From: Mucilaginibacter cryoferens
Lineage (GTDB): Bacteria > Bacteroidota > Bacteroidia > Sphingobacteriales > Sphingobacteriaceae
Direction: 5' to 3'
Assembly (NCBI RefSeq): GCF_014205845.1
Contig: NZ_JACHCR010000002.1
Location: 1 to 64,000 of the forward strand
DNA length: 64,000 nt
Shown here: piece after piece, positions 8,751 to 17,500 of the stretch
How the letters are laid out: each line of letters starts with the position of its first letter
Numbering within the stretch: the stretch's first letter is position 1
Program-made: the position numbers and the translations under genes
Notes under the pieces: model-generated
What the model was told of the DNA's origin: nothing
Seen by the model: only the letters and a program-made list of their open reading frames with translations
Database searches by the model: none

Positions 8751-9560
8751 ATGAAAAAAGTAATTCTTGTTACAGGGGCATCATCAGGTTTGGGTTTGGC
8801 AACTGCTAAGGCTTTAGTTGCCCAGGGCCATACCGTTTATGGTACAACACGCGATATCAAACGTATTAGTGATGTGCCATTTGTGCCTCTGCAAATGGAT
8901 GTTACCGACGATGCATCTGTAAACGCGGCTATTGCAACCATTATTAAAGCCGAAGGTAAAATAGATGTATTGGTAAACAACGCAGGTAACGGTATCACCG
9001 GGCCGCTTTATGCTATGCCAGTTGATGCAGCCAAAAAACAATTTGAGGTTAACTTTTTTGGGGTAGTGCGTGTAAGCAGCGCGGTTTTACCCGGAATGAT
9101 AGAAAAGAAAACAGGTTTGGTTATCAACATAGGCTCATTGGCCGGTTTGTTTGGTTTGCCTTACCAGGGTTTGTACAGCGCATCTAAATTTGCTATTGAA
9201 GGTTATTCAGAAAGCCTGCGCATGGAGTTGCAAAACACAGGTGTTAAAGTATCGGTGGTAAACCCCGGCGATTTTAAGACCGATTTTACCGGCAACCGCG
9301 AAAAATTACCTTTCACCATTAAAAATGATAAACTAAAAGGTGAGTTTGATGCTGCAGTAGCCGCGATGGAAAAAGACGAAAGCATAGGCGCAAGTCCGGA
9401 TAAACTGGCCGCACAGATCGTTAAAATAGTATCCAAATCAAAACCTGCACACAGTTACCTGGTTGGGGCTATAGGCCAAACCATTGTACCTACTTTAAAG
9501 GCCATATTACCAGGCCCCATCTTTGTAAAATTAATGAACGATCATTACGGGATTAAGTAA
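8751..9560 (+). CDS. Short-chain dehydrogenase/reductase (classical SDR)
   Basis: The 269-residue oxidoreductase has a Rossmann TGASSGLG at 8-15 for NAD(P) binding, NNAG at 76-79, catalytic Ser129, and YSASK with Tyr142 and Lys146. PGDFKTDF follows as the family PG motif. This is the layout of classical SDRs that reduce carbonyls or oxidise alcohols. The substrate is not evident; the C-terminal part resembles the retinol dehydrogenase-like group. No signal peptide, so cytoplasmic. The gene is followed by an inverted word-array hairpin that separates it from the next gene. Confidence 0.92.
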   Translation: MKKVILVTGASSGLGLATAKALVAQGHTVYGTTRDIKRISDVPFVPLQMDVTDDASVNAAIATIIKAEGKIDVLVNNAGNGITGPLYAMPVDAAKKQFEVNFFGVVRVSSAVLPGMIEKKTGLVINIGSLAGLFGLPYQGLYSASKFAIEGYSESLRMELQNTGVKVSVVNPGDFKTDFTGNREKLPFTIKNDKLKGEFDAAVAAMEKDESIGASPDKLAAQIVKIVSKSKPAHSYLVGAIGQTIVPTLKAILPGPIFVKLMNDHYGIK

Positions 9561-9687
9561 GGTTTGATTAAGTTAAAATAGGTTGATTAAGTTGGATTAG
9601 GTTGAATGAGTTTTTAAGTCATAAGCCTCATCCAATTCATAACTTAATCAACTTAATTCAACTCAATAAACTGAATCCAACTTCTCC
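9561..9687. repeat. Word-array inverted repeat (GTTGATTAAGTT words)
   Basis: The left half carries near-repeats GGTTTGATTAAGTT, GGTTGATTAAGTTGG and GGTTGAATGAG, with a period of about 20 bp. After a loop of TTTTTAAGTCATAAGC, the right half is their imperfect reverse complement (CTCATCCAATTCA, ACTTAATCAACTTAATTC). The RNA would form a long interrupted hairpin between two co-directional genes. Confidence 0.65.
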
Positions 9688-9696
9688 TAAAAAACG

Positions 9697-11013
9697 ATGC
9701 AAGAAAAAAATAACAAGAAAACCATCTGGGCATGGGCTATGTTCGATTGGGCCAACCAATCGTACAACATGGTAATCACATCTACTATATTCCCGGCTTA
9801 TTATGTGGGTATTACGCAGGATAAAAATCCGGGCGGGATGGTTACCTTCTTTGGTCATAAATATGTAAATACGGTGTTATCAAACTATATCCTGGGGCTC
9901 TCGTACCTCATTATAGTAGCAATACTGCCAATATTAACTTCAATTGCCGATTATAAGGGCCATAAAAAGCTGTACATGCAGGTGTTTACCTGGCTGGGTG
10001 TACTTGCCTGTTTTGGTTTGTACTTTTTTAAGATGGATACCTTCGAGTTCGGGATGATCTGTTTCGGACTGGCATCTGTAGGGTATTGCGGTGGTTTTGT
10101 GTTTTATAACTCGTACCTGCCACAGATAGCCACGGTTGATAAGCAGGATGCTGTAAGCGCTAAAGGATTTATTTATGGCTTTGCAGGCAGCATCGTAGTG
10201 CAGTTGCTTTGTTTTGTGTTTGTATTATGCCACAACACGTTTGGGATGACTGATGACGCCGCCGCACGCTTATCGTTCCTGATAGTTGCCGTTTGGTGGA
10301 TAGGTTTCTCACTTATTCCGTTCTACCTATTGCCCAAAGGGGTGCCAAATGCAGGTTCGCATGAGTATAATGTGTTTACAGGTGGCTTTAAAGAGTTGGC
10401 CAAAGTTTGGAAACGAGTAAAGCAACTGCCACTATTAAGGCGCTTTTTGCCAGCGTTTTTCTTTTACTCGGTAGGGGTGCAAACCATTATGCTGGTTGCG
10501 GCCAACTTTGCTGCCAAAGAGCTTAAAATGCCCGATGAAGATTTGATCGTTATTATTTTAATTATACAGGTGGTGGCTATCATCGGCGCGGCAATAACAG
10601 CAAAAGCATCCGAAAAATATGGCAACATTAAGGCCTTATCTGTAATTGTTGCTATTTGGTGCTTAATTTGCGCTTGCGTTTATTTTGTTGCCAATGCTCA
10701 CCAGTTTTATGTTGCCGCCGTTTTTGTTGGTTTGGTAATGGGAGGGGTGCAATCGTTATCACGGTCAACCTACTCTAAATATATCCCTCAAAATATCCCG
10801 GATACGGCATCTTATTTTAGTTTTTATGATGTTACCGAAAAACTATCCATCGTAGTTGGCCTATTCACCTTTGGATTTGTAGAGGCCATGACCCACGAAA
10901 TGCGCGACTCTGCATTAGTGTTGGATGGTTTCTTTACTATCGGGTTTATATTGTTAATTGTGTTGCTTGTGTACGAACGAAAAGCGAAGGCCGCAGAAGC
11001 AATAGCTGTTTAG
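9697..11013 (+). CDS. MFS transporter, UMF1/Atg22-like
   Basis: The 438-residue membrane protein has about 12 hydrophobic segments. Its N-terminus, WAWAMFDWANQSYNMV at about 11-26, is the hallmark of the UMF1 family of the major facilitator superfamily, related to yeast Atg22 vacuolar amino-acid effluxers. Further family features are the PQIATVDKQDAVSAKGF loop near residue 140 and GGVQSLSRSTYSKYIP near 348. Direction and substrate are unknown. The upstream and downstream gaps are both filled by inverted repeats, so it is probably an isolated transcription unit. Confidence 0.88.
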   Translation: MQEKNNKKTIWAWAMFDWANQSYNMVITSTIFPAYYVGITQDKNPGGMVTFFGHKYVNTVLSNYILGLSYLIIVAILPILTSIADYKGHKKLYMQVFTWLGVLACFGLYFFKMDTFEFGMICFGLASVGYCGGFVFYNSYLPQIATVDKQDAVSAKGFIYGFAGSIVVQLLCFVFVLCHNTFGMTDDAAARLSFLIVAVWWIGFSLIPFYLLPKGVPNAGSHEYNVFTGGFKELAKVWKRVKQLPLLRRFLPAFFFYSVGVQTIMLVAANFAAKELKMPDEDLIVIILIIQVVAIIGAAITAKASEKYGNIKALSVIVAIWCLICACVYFVANAHQFYVAAVFVGLVMGGVQSLSRSTYSKYIPQNIPDTASYFSFYDVTEKLSIVVGLFTFGFVEAMTHEMRDSALVLDGFFTIGFILLIVLLVYERKAKAAEAIAV

Positions 11014-11014
11014 T

Positions 11015-11097
11015 CTGAATCAGAATTTTTAAATTAACAGAACCTCTTGCGTTGTGAAAATTCTGGAAGTTCTTTAATTCCGAAAATTCTGATTCAG
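11015..11097. repeat. Long inverted repeat with 15-bp perfect outer arms
   Basis: CTGAATCAGAATTTT at 11015-11029 is exactly complementary to AAAATTCTGATTCAG at 11083-11097. Inner words also pair (AATTAACAGAAC with GTTCTTTAATT). It is built from variants of the word AATTCTG and starts two bases after the transporter stop, so it may act as a transcription-end hairpin. Confidence 0.7.
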
Positions 11098-11151
11098 CCC
11101 CCTTATTTTACAATTACACATTCAAAAGACACAGCATCTGCCAAAACTGAG

Positions 11152-11159
11152 TACATTTG
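11152..11159 (+). promoter_or_regulatory. Candidate -7 promoter element of hscA
   Basis: TACATTTG matches the Bacteroidota -7 consensus TAnnTTTG and lies 20 bp before the hscA ATG. A TTTG at the expected -33 position was not found. Confidence 0.45.
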
Positions 11160-11179
11160 CGGTTTGTTAAGTAAAAGTA

Positions 11180-13036
11180 ATGGCTAAAGTTTCTATCAAC
11201 CTGGCAACAGGCTCGCTGCAAAAAGAAGATATCATTGTAGGTATCGATCTGGGTACTACCAATTCGCTGGTGGCGTTCATTAACCCCGAGAAGCAACCGC
11301 ACGTAATAAATGATACAGGTAAAGGTGTTTTGGTGCCTTCTGTAGTGCATTTTGGCCCTACAGGCGATGTATTGGTGGGCAACGAGGCAAAAGAATACCT
11401 GATAACAGATCCGCAAAATACCGTTTTTTCGGTAAAGCGCCTCTTAGGCCGCAGTTATCACGATATAGAAAATTATAAAGATTTTTTCTCGTACAAAGTT
11501 ATTGACGATGATACCGAAAGCCTGGTTAAAATAAAAGTTGGCGACAAGTTTTATACACCTATTGAGCTATCGGCCCTGATATTGAGGGAGCTTAAAGCCC
11601 GCGCCGAGCACGCACTTAAAACCCCGGTAAACCGTGCGGTAATAACCGTACCTGCTTACTTTAACGATTCTCAGCGCCAGGCCACCCGCGATGCCGGTAA
11701 ATTGGCCGGGTTGGATGTTTTACGCATAGTTAACGAGCCAACAGCTGCGAGCTTAGCCTACGGCATAGGGCTTGATCCTGAAGAAGTAAAAACCATAGCT
11801 GTTTATGATTTGGGTGGTGGTACTTTTGATGTATCTATACTACAAATTCAGAACGGAATTTTTGAGGTGCTGGCCACCAATGGTGATACCTTTTTAGGTG
11901 GTGATGATTTCGACCGTATTATAGTTGATTACTGGATTGAGAAAAATAACCTTCATAAAGCCGAAGTAATAGCCAATAGTGAACTGGCCCAGCAACTACG
12001 CCTTAAAGCCGAAGAAGCCAAGAAAGCTTTTGCACATCAAAGTCTGTTTAACGAAAAAATAGGGGAGATCTGGTGTACATTAGATCGCAACACTTTCGAA
12101 GAGCTGATTATGCCTAAGGTAAAGCAAACTATTGCCAGTTGCCAAAGCGCACTGAAGGATGCTAAATTAACCATTAAGGAGATTGATGAAGTAATTATGG
12201 TGGGCGGCTCAACCCGCACGGCCTTAGTTAAAAAAATGGTTGGTGAGTTTTTTGGCCGACCGGTACATGACGATGTTAATCCGGATGAAGTGGTGGCCTT
12301 AGGGGCAGCTATTCAGGCCGATATATTGGCCGGTAACCGTAAAGATATTTTATTATTGGATGTTACACCACTTTCCCTGGGTATTGAAACCATGGGTGGT
12401 TTAATGGATGTAATTATCCCCCGTAACAGCAAAGTGCCAACCAAGGGCGGCAGGCAGTACACCACGTCTGTTGACGGACAGGTAAATATGAAAATTGCCG
12501 TTTACCAGGGCGAACGCGATCTGATCAAAGAAAACCGCAAACTGGCAGAGTTTAATTTAAAAGGCATTCCAAGTATGCCGGCAGGTTTCCCTAAGGTGGA
12601 TATTAACTTTTTGCTGAATGCTGATGGTATCCTTACTATTCAGGCCATTGAACTACGCAGCGGTGTTAAACAGGAGGTAGAAGTTAAACCTACCTATGGC
12701 ATTACCGATGAACAGGTAGAACAAATGCTGATGGACAGTATTACCCACGCCAAAGACGATGTTGCCCAGCGTATGCTGATTGAAGCACGCACCGAGGGCG
12801 AACAGATGGTTTACACCGTGGAGCGGTTTTTGCAAAAGAACAGCAGCTATGTATCTGCAGAGGAAACTGAACAGACCAACCAGTATATAGCCGCTTTAAA
12901 ATTGGCTATTGCAACGGGCGACAAAGACCTCATTCTGAAAAGTATAGACGAGATAAACGAATTTACACGTCCGTTTGCCGAGCGTTTAATGGATCAGGCT
13001 ATTAGTACAGCAATGCGTGGCAAGAGTATTGAATAA
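11180..13036 (+). CDS. hscA: Hsp70-family chaperone, HscA-like
   Basis: The 618-residue protein is an Hsp70. Its nucleotide-binding domain has IDLGTTNS at 22-29, [12 protein letters not shown] near 208 and VGGSTRT near 341. The substrate-binding domain follows. The length of about 620, the roughly 20-residue leader ([13 protein letters not shown]) before the first ATP motif, and the lack of the acidic DnaK tail fit HscA, which helps transfer Fe-S clusters from the IscU scaffold. The call is by resemblance: no iscU, hscB or fdx lies beside it, so an auxiliary DnaK-like role is the alternative. The next gene begins 22 bp downstream and may be co-transcribed. Confidence 0.75.
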   Translation: MAKVSINLATGSLQKEDIIVGIDLGTTNSLVAFINPEKQPHVINDTGKGVLVPSVVHFGPTGDVLVGNEAKEYLITDPQNTVFSVKRLLGRSYHDIENYKDFFSYKVIDDDTESLVKIKVGDKFYTPIELSALILRELKARAEHALKTPVNRAVITVPAYFNDSQRQATRDAGKLAGLDVLRIVNEPTAASLAYGIGLDPEEVKTIAVYDLGGGTFDVSILQIQNGIFEVLATNGDTFLGGDDFDRIIVDYWIEKNNLHKAEVIANSELAQQLRLKAEEAKKAFAHQSLFNEKIGEIWCTLDRNTFEELIMPKVKQTIASCQSALKDAKLTIKEIDEVIMVGGSTRTALVKKMVGEFFGRPVHDDVNPDEVVALGAAIQADILAGNRKDILLLDVTPLSLGIETMGGLMDVIIPRNSKVPTKGGRQYTTSVDGQVNMKIAVYQGERDLIKENRKLAEFNLKGIPSMPAGFPKVDINFLLNADGILTIQAIELRSGVKQEVEVKPTYGITDEQVEQMLMDSITHAKDDVAQRMLIEARTEGEQMVYTVERFLQKNSSYVSAEETEQTNQYIAALKLAIATGDKDLILKSIDEINEFTRPFAERLMDQAISTAMRGKSIE

Positions 13037-13058
13037 TATACAGAACTAAACTTTATAG

Positions 13059-14078
13059 ATGAAACGAGTTACAGCAGTATTTACATTTTTAGCCCTCGCG
13101 GTTGTTTTTTTAACAGGTTCATTTAATAAAGTTTATGCCAATAGTTATTTAGGTGGTGTTAAGGCCGATACTTCAATGAAAAGTAGGTCGGTTACTATCG
13201 ATACCATGCTTTACGATTCGCTTATGAAGCATATGGCCAATGGCGATAAAACCGGTAAATGGCCGGTGAAAAAATCACCCCTGCCTTTGCCTGGTGCTAT
13301 TTTGCCATTTAACCGCATTGTAGCTTACTATGGCAATATGTATTCTAAAAACATGGGTGCATTAGGCGAATACGAGCCTAAAGTGATGATGGCCAAACTA
13401 AAAGCCGAATGCAAAACCTGGGAAAAGGCCGATACCCTTACCCCTGTAATACCTGCTCTGCATTACATTTGTGTAACTGCCCAGGCCGATGCTGGTAGAA
13501 ATGGACTGCATAACCTCAGGATGCCTTTTAGCCAGATAGATAAAGTGATAGAGATGGCCAAAACCATGAATGCGCTGGTGTTTTTGGATTTGCAGGTTGG
13601 TTTCAGCACCGTTCAAATCGAGATACCGAAGCTGGAGAAATACCTGCTGATGCCCAACGTGCATTTAGGTATCGACCCGGAATTTAGTATGAAGGAGGGA
13701 AGTGTACCCGGCAAACGCATTGGTACTTTTGACGCCGATGATATTAATTATGTAACCGAATACCTTAAATCGCTGGTTAAGAAAAATAACCTGCCGCCAA
13801 AGGTTTTTGTAGTGCATCGCTTTACCAAACGAATGGTAACCAATTACAAAGATATTAAGCTTCGCCCCGAAGTGCAGATAGTAATGGATATGGACGGCTG
13901 GGGTGGCCCCGATCTTAAAAAGGGAACCTACAAATACTTTATAGCCGACGAGCCCGTACAATTTACAGGCTTCAAACTATTTTATAAAAATGACATCAAA
14001 AATGGCCCTAAACGCATGCTTACCCCAAAAGAAGTATTAGCATTAAAGCCAAGCCCAATTTATATACAGTATCAGTAA
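13059..14078 (+). CDS. Exported protein of unknown function, 339 residues
   Basis: A Sec signal peptide covers about residues 1-27 (ending VYA). The rest is soluble. Alternating strand-like segments such as VIPALHYICVTAQ, ALVFLDLQVGFS, HLGIDPEFSM, KVFVVHRFT and VQIVMDMDGWG look like the successive beta strands of a TIM-barrel, with acidic residues at strand ends as in glycoside hydrolases. That fold is my inference; no catalytic assignment is possible. It sits 22 bp after hscA on the same strand, but the exported location makes a functional link unlikely. Confidence 0.7.
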   Translation: MKRVTAVFTFLALAVVFLTGSFNKVYANSYLGGVKADTSMKSRSVTIDTMLYDSLMKHMANGDKTGKWPVKKSPLPLPGAILPFNRIVAYYGNMYSKNMGALGEYEPKVMMAKLKAECKTWEKADTLTPVIPALHYICVTAQADAGRNGLHNLRMPFSQIDKVIEMAKTMNALVFLDLQVGFSTVQIEIPKLEKYLLMPNVHLGIDPEFSMKEGSVPGKRIGTFDADDINYVTEYLKSLVKKNNLPPKVFVVHRFTKRMVTNYKDIKLRPEVQIVMDMDGWGGPDLKKGTYKYFIADEPVQFTGFKLFYKNDIKNGPKRMLTPKEVLALKPSPIYIQYQ

Positions 14079-14178
14079 GAGGGAAGTATCAAGTAGTTAG
14101 TATCAGATATCAAGATTTTTTGCTGTCGATGACGGTCAGCTCCGTAAGCTCTTTTGGCGTAAAAAGTCAATAGAAGAG

Positions 14179-14211
14179 AGATTTACGAAGTTTTTAAAAC
14201 TTCGTAAATCT
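14179..14211. repeat. Interspersed palindrome ACTTACGAAG family, copy 1
   Basis: A perfect 33-bp palindrome with one central base: arm AGATTTACGAAGTTTT (14179-14194), then T, then its exact complement to 14211. Four related copies occur in the window at 22166, 28637, 41778 and 63746. Confidence 0.75.
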
Positions 14212-14295
14212 TTAGAACACCGCCTGTGAGTTAAGATCCGAAAATCTGACAAATCTGTTTAATCCAAGCTCAGACAAAACTCTGATTCATACTAT

Positions 14296-14387
14296 CTACT
14301 GCGATAGGGATAAAAGCGGATACCGGCCTGCGCCTAAGGCCTTGCGCGCGTATGAGCGGTTAGCCCGGGCCGTAGGCATCGCTATAG
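14296..14387 (+). ncRNA. Candidate structured RNA or structured intergenic element
   Basis: The segment begins CTACTGCGATAGGGATAAAA and ends GGCATCGCTATAG. The ends pair: CTACTGCGAT (14296-14305) with ATCGCTATAG (14378-14387), leaving a 2x2 internal loop. Inside is a GC-rich section with GGCC and GCGC helices (GGCCTGCGCC, AAGGCCTTGCGCGC) and AGCCCGGGCC. The GC content is far above the flanks. From memory, elements starting GCGATAGGGAT with AAGCGG recur in Bacteroidota intergenic regions, but I cannot name an Rfam family. Strand is chosen from that motif and is uncertain. Confidence 0.35.
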
Positions 14388-14471
14388 AAAATCAGCGAAT
14401 GTTTGCAATTGGGTAAATTGCAGCATGTTTACAATTCTTAAATCATATATTAGCTTACCTGAATGATCACT

Positions 14472-15176
14472 ATGAAGCCCATTTTTAAGTACGCTTTGAT
14501 CTTTTTATTTATTGCAACAGGAAAAGTGTTGCAAGCCCAAAATATGGGAAGTGTAAACGCTATGCTAAGTCAACAACAGATGCAATGGAGCATGCAGCGG
14601 CAGATGACCATCTCCATGATGCTAAACCATTCTGACGCCAACTTTAAGTATAAGTTTGTTGTAATAATGGCTGATAGCAGCCGGAAAGAAGTAAATTCAA
14701 AAATATTATCTGATGAACAAACGCATAAAACTTATTTGTTATATGTTGATAAAAGCCTGCCGAAAAGTGATACGAACCGAAACCAAAAGATATATCCGGG
14801 TCAAACAATAAGTATCGAACGTAGCAGTCCCCTTATAACGGATCTCAGAGCGCCTGTTAAAAATACTGTTCGCGAAAAAATCTATAAAGGATTAGCTAAA
14901 GATAGTTGCTGGATGTTTAAGGCTATGTCGGGCAGTATCAGCGTATACTCGTACTTAAGTGTGGAAACCGATAGAACTTTTGATGAACGTACAATTGTTG
15001 GCATTCAGCTACATGACGATGGGCCGATACTAAAATATAACGCAGAGAATTTAAAGCAGATGGTAGGTGATGATATTGATGCTTTAGAAAGCATTCAAAA
15101 TAAAAGCTACCTTAAGGCTATAAAGAAATATAACCATAACAGGCAAAAAGAAGCTGAAAAAGCTGCTAAAAAATAA
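14472..15176 (+). CDS. Exported protein of unknown function, Met/Gln-rich N-terminus
   Basis: The product has about 234 residues. A signal peptide (KPIFKYALIFLFIATG...QAQ) is cleaved near residue 23. The mature start is unusual: about 30 residues with many Met and Gln (AMLSQQQMQWSMQRQM). The rest has strand-like segments and a Lys/Ala/Glu-rich C-terminal helix (KKYNHNRQKEAEKAAKK). I recognise no family. I prefer the ATG at 14472 over 14463 because Lys follows the Met as in a normal signal peptide. The stop codon sits inside the terminator stem. Confidence 0.7.
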   Translation: MKPIFKYALIFLFIATGKVLQAQNMGSVNAMLSQQQMQWSMQRQMTISMMLNHSDANFKYKFVVIMADSSRKEVNSKILSDEQTHKTYLLYVDKSLPKSDTNRNQKIYPGQTISIERSSPLITDLRAPVKNTVREKIYKGLAKDSCWMFKAMSGSISVYSYLSVETDRTFDERTIVGIQLHDDGPILKYNAENLKQMVGDDIDALESIQNKSYLKAIKKYNHNRQKEAEKAAKK

Positions 15177-15205
15177 ATCCCCGTTTCCGGGGATTCTAAT
15201 TTTTT
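15176..15205. terminator. Bidirectional intrinsic terminator
   Basis: AATCCCCG (15176-15183), loop TTTC, CGGGGATT (15188-15195), then CTAATTTTTT. The stem is 8 bp and perfect. It overlaps the stop region of the plus gene and ends at the stop of the convergent minus gene at 15204. Confidence 0.75.
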
Positions 15206-15494
15206 ACAATTTGTTTATCGCTTCCTGCTCCCGTAAAGCGGCGATGTTATTTTTATCGCTGAAGGTATCTGTTTGGTTTGCAAAATCTTCGAGGATGCTG
15301 GCAATGGTATCCAGGTTATCGGCTACGCGTTGGTGCATATCGGGTAGGTCTTTCTCCAGGCGTTTGTCGCCAAGTTCTATATTGTCAACTTCAATTTTGG
15401 CCAGCTTGGTAATGATGGCTTGCTGACTGTTTTTTAAATCTTCCAGTTCATGGACAATTTTCTCCATCAGCCCAAATTTCTTTAACTTATCCAT
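15204..15494 (-). CDS. Small coiled-coil protein of unknown function, 96 residues
   Basis: The short acidic protein is almost entirely helical, with heptad-like leucine/isoleucine spacing from KIVHELEDLKNSQQAIITKLAKIE through VADNLDTIASILEDF. No signal peptide or membrane segment. It lies divergent to the TPR gene at 15614, sharing a 119-bp intergenic region that holds three palindromes, so the two may be co-regulated. No family assignment is possible. Confidence 0.65.
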   Translation of the reverse strand: MDKLKKFGLMEKIVHELEDLKNSQQAIITKLAKIEVDNIELGDKRLEKDLPDMHQRVADNLDTIASILEDFANQTDTFSDKNNIAALREQEAINKL

Positions 15495-15515
15495 AGGTTT
15501 TAATTTTTAATTTAT

Positions 15516-15529
15516 GTTACATATGTAAC
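15516..15529. promoter_or_regulatory. Palindromic candidate operator GTTACATATGTAAC
   Basis: A perfect 14-bp palindrome 22 bp upstream of the minus-strand coiled-coil gene start at 15494. Its sequence differs from the two palindromes on the other side of the same intergenic region, suggesting a second regulator. Confidence 0.45.
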
Positions 15530-15572
15530 TCCAAATAATAAAAATTGTTTACCATTTGGATATTTCAGATAT

Positions 15573-15610
15573 AACTAATATTTTAGTTTAAAATAACTAA
15601 TATATTAGTT
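15573..15610. promoter_or_regulatory. Paired AACTAATA-type palindromes before the TPR gene
   Basis: AACTAATATTTTAGTT at 15573-15588 (one mismatched pair) and AACTAATATATTAGTT at 15595-15610 (perfect 16 bp) are tandem versions of the same site, 22 bp apart centre to centre (about two helical turns). They end 3 bp before the ATG at 15614. This is the layout expected for cooperative binding by a dimeric TetR/MarR-type repressor (inference). Confidence 0.5.
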
Positions 15611-15613
15611 GAT

Positions 15614-16759
15614 ATGAGGAATGTAATTATCGCCGTTTTATTGATATGCTTATTTAGGCCGGCTGTTGCCCAGCAGCCAGGAACGGCAAATGATGCTTTA
15701 TTGTTGGATTTATACCAGAACCAACGCTTTGCCGAAGCTGCAGAACTGCTTAAAAAAACATACCCCGAGCCGGTAACCGATATAAGGGTGCTGAGTAAAC
15801 TGGCCTATACATCGCAAATGGCCGGCAAACTACCCGATGCCGAAGGCTATTACCAACGGATGTATGTTATAGATTCTGCCAATAACGGTGTGTTGTATAA
15901 CCTTGCTTCCATCAATCTGCGCCGGGGGAATAATGTGAAGGCCGAAATGTTTTACAAGATTCTGAGCCAAAAAGATACTACCAATTTTTTGGTGTTTAAG
16001 CAACTCTCTAAAATTTACCGGGATAAAAATGATCTGGAGAGTATGGTTATTTATCTGCAAAAAGCAAATAAACTAAACCCAGCTGATGCCGATGTTGCAT
16101 CAGACCTGAGCGACATGTATGTAAATCTGAAACAAACCGACCAGGCCGAAAAAGTGCTCGACGGCGCGATAAGCCAGGACCCGGAGAATATAGTGCTGCT
16201 GCAAAGTCTTCTTAAGCTATCTTATGCCGAAAAGAACTACGAGGTAGCGAAAAATACCTGTCTGAAGCTAATTGCGGCAGGGGCGGAGAACGGACTTGTT
16301 TTAACCCGGCTCGAATCGGCCTATTATAATCTGAAGCAATATGAATGCAGTATTGACGCTTTTAAAAGGATACCGGAGATAAGCCAATCTGAAACAAGTT
16401 ACTATATAGCCGCACTTACTTATAAAGAACTTAAAGATCAGTCGCAGGCTATTGAAAACCTGGGCAAGGCCATTGAAGCGGGTATATCGCCAAATATAAG
16501 CGACTATTATACCGAAATGGCTGATAGTTACGATGTGCGGAAAAAATATAAAGCAGCCATACACGCCTATGAAAAAGCCTTGCAGTTTGATGAGAAGCCT
16601 ATTATTTACTACCTGATGGCTACGATGTACGATGGATCGCTTAAAAATAAAAAGCAGGCGGTTAAGTATTACAAAAAGTTTATGAGTACTAAACCTACCG
16701 GAAAACAGCAGAAGTATGTAGCCTACGCGCAGGCACGGGCTACGGAGTTGTCACGGTAA
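15614..16759 (+). CDS. Exported TPR-repeat protein
   Basis: The 381-residue protein has a signal peptide (IIAVLLICLFRPAVAQ, to about residue 20) and then tetratricopeptide repeats through to the C-terminus. Recognisable repeat units include YYQRMYVIDSANNGVLYNLASINLRRG, VIYLQKANKLNPADADVASDL and IHAYEKALQFDEKPIIYYLMATMY. TPR arrays bind protein partners; this one is probably periplasmic. It stands alone, facing the coiled-coil gene across a palindrome-rich promoter region. The partner is unknown. Confidence 0.85.
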   Translation: MRNVIIAVLLICLFRPAVAQQPGTANDALLLDLYQNQRFAEAAELLKKTYPEPVTDIRVLSKLAYTSQMAGKLPDAEGYYQRMYVIDSANNGVLYNLASINLRRGNNVKAEMFYKILSQKDTTNFLVFKQLSKIYRDKNDLESMVIYLQKANKLNPADADVASDLSDMYVNLKQTDQAEKVLDGAISQDPENIVLLQSLLKLSYAEKNYEVAKNTCLKLIAAGAENGLVLTRLESAYYNLKQYECSIDAFKRIPEISQSETSYYIAALTYKELKDQSQAIENLGKAIEAGISPNISDYYTEMADSYDVRKKYKAAIHAYEKALQFDEKPIIYYLMATMYDGSLKNKKQAVKYYKKFMSTKPTGKQQKYVAYAQARATELSR

Positions 16760-16829
16760 CGAGGATTTACGATACAGATGGGTGTCAAACCCATCGGTAT
16801 GATATTAAGGGTAGTTGCAATAATGTCAA

Positions 16830-17414
16830 TTACCGGTTCATTAACCGGGCCACATATTTGCCAATAATATCAAACTCCAGGTTTACTGTTGAGTCTACGC
16901 GCACATTGTGCAGGTTGGTATGCTCAAAAGTATAGGGGATAATGGCTACCGAAAAGCTGTTGGCATGTGAATTTACTACGGTAAGGCTAATGCCGTTTAC
17001 ACAAATAGAGCCTTTCTCTACCGTAACGTTGCCGTTGGCAACATCATATTCAAAGGTGTACTCCCAACTGCCGTCCAGCTCTTTAAATGCGGTACATATA
17101 GCGGTTTGGTCTACATGGCCTTGTACAATGTGTCCATCTAAGCGGGCATTCATTTGCATGCAGCGTTCCAGGTTTACCGGTTCGCCAATTTTTAAATGGC
17201 TAAGGTTGGTTTTGTTCAGCGTTTCTTCAATAGCGGTAACTATATGTAAGCCATCGGCCACTGCAATAACCGTTAAACAAACGCCATTGTGCGCCACCGA
17301 TTGATCTATCTTCAATTCATGCGCTATGTTAGATTCAACTGTGATATGTAAATTACCCTGATCTTGTTGCAGATCGGTTATTTTTCCTAAAGTTTCTATA
17401 ATACCTGTAAACAT
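16830..17414 (-). CDS. ribE: Riboflavin synthase, alpha subunit
   Basis: The 194-residue enzyme starts with MFTGIIETLGKI, the signature of riboflavin synthase alpha chain, which dismutates two 6,7-dimethyl-8-ribityllumazine molecules to riboflavin. It has two similar lumazine-binding halves: about residues 1-97 (VAHNGVCLTV) and 98-194 (EKGSICVNGISLTVV). The length is normal. No FMN riboswitch is visible. Instead, a C-rich/G-rich repeat lies immediately before the start codon, so the mRNA leader would carry a CCCCCTTTAGGGGG hairpin about 12 nt from the ATG. Other rib genes are not nearby. Confidence 0.95.
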   Translation of the reverse strand: MFTGIIETLGKITDLQQDQGNLHITVESNIAHELKIDQSVAHNGVCLTVIAVADGLHIVTAIEETLNKTNLSHLKIGEPVNLERCMQMNARLDGHIVQGHVDQTAICTAFKELDGSWEYTFEYDVANGNVTVEKGSICVNGISLTVVNSHANSFSVAIIPYTFEHTNLHNVRVDSTVNLEFDIIGKYVARLMNR

Positions 17415-17417
17415 GAG

Positions 17418-17466
17418 GCCCCCTAACCCCCTAAAGGGGGAATTTTTTGAATAGCAAAGCTATAAT
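17418..17466. repeat. C/G-rich intergenic repeat (CCCCCTAAAGGGGG type), copy 1
   Basis: GGCCCCCTAACCCCCTAAAG then GGGGAATTTTTTGAATAGC. The core CCCCCTAAAGGGGG forms a hairpin followed by a T-run in the plus direction. Related copies lie near 23055, 50601 and 63110, two of which share the trailing TTTTTGATTTGCA-like segment. It sits between the 5' end of ribE and the 3' end of the next minus-strand gene. Confidence 0.65.
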
Positions 17467-17500
17467 AATACACCAGCTTGTTTGTCAGCCAAAAATGAAT

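Noticed and set aside
17415..17500. FMN riboswitch before ribE
   Set aside because: The conserved RFN element sequences (such as AGGGGNGAAANUCC and CCGACNGU) are missing; only the C/G-rich repeat is present.
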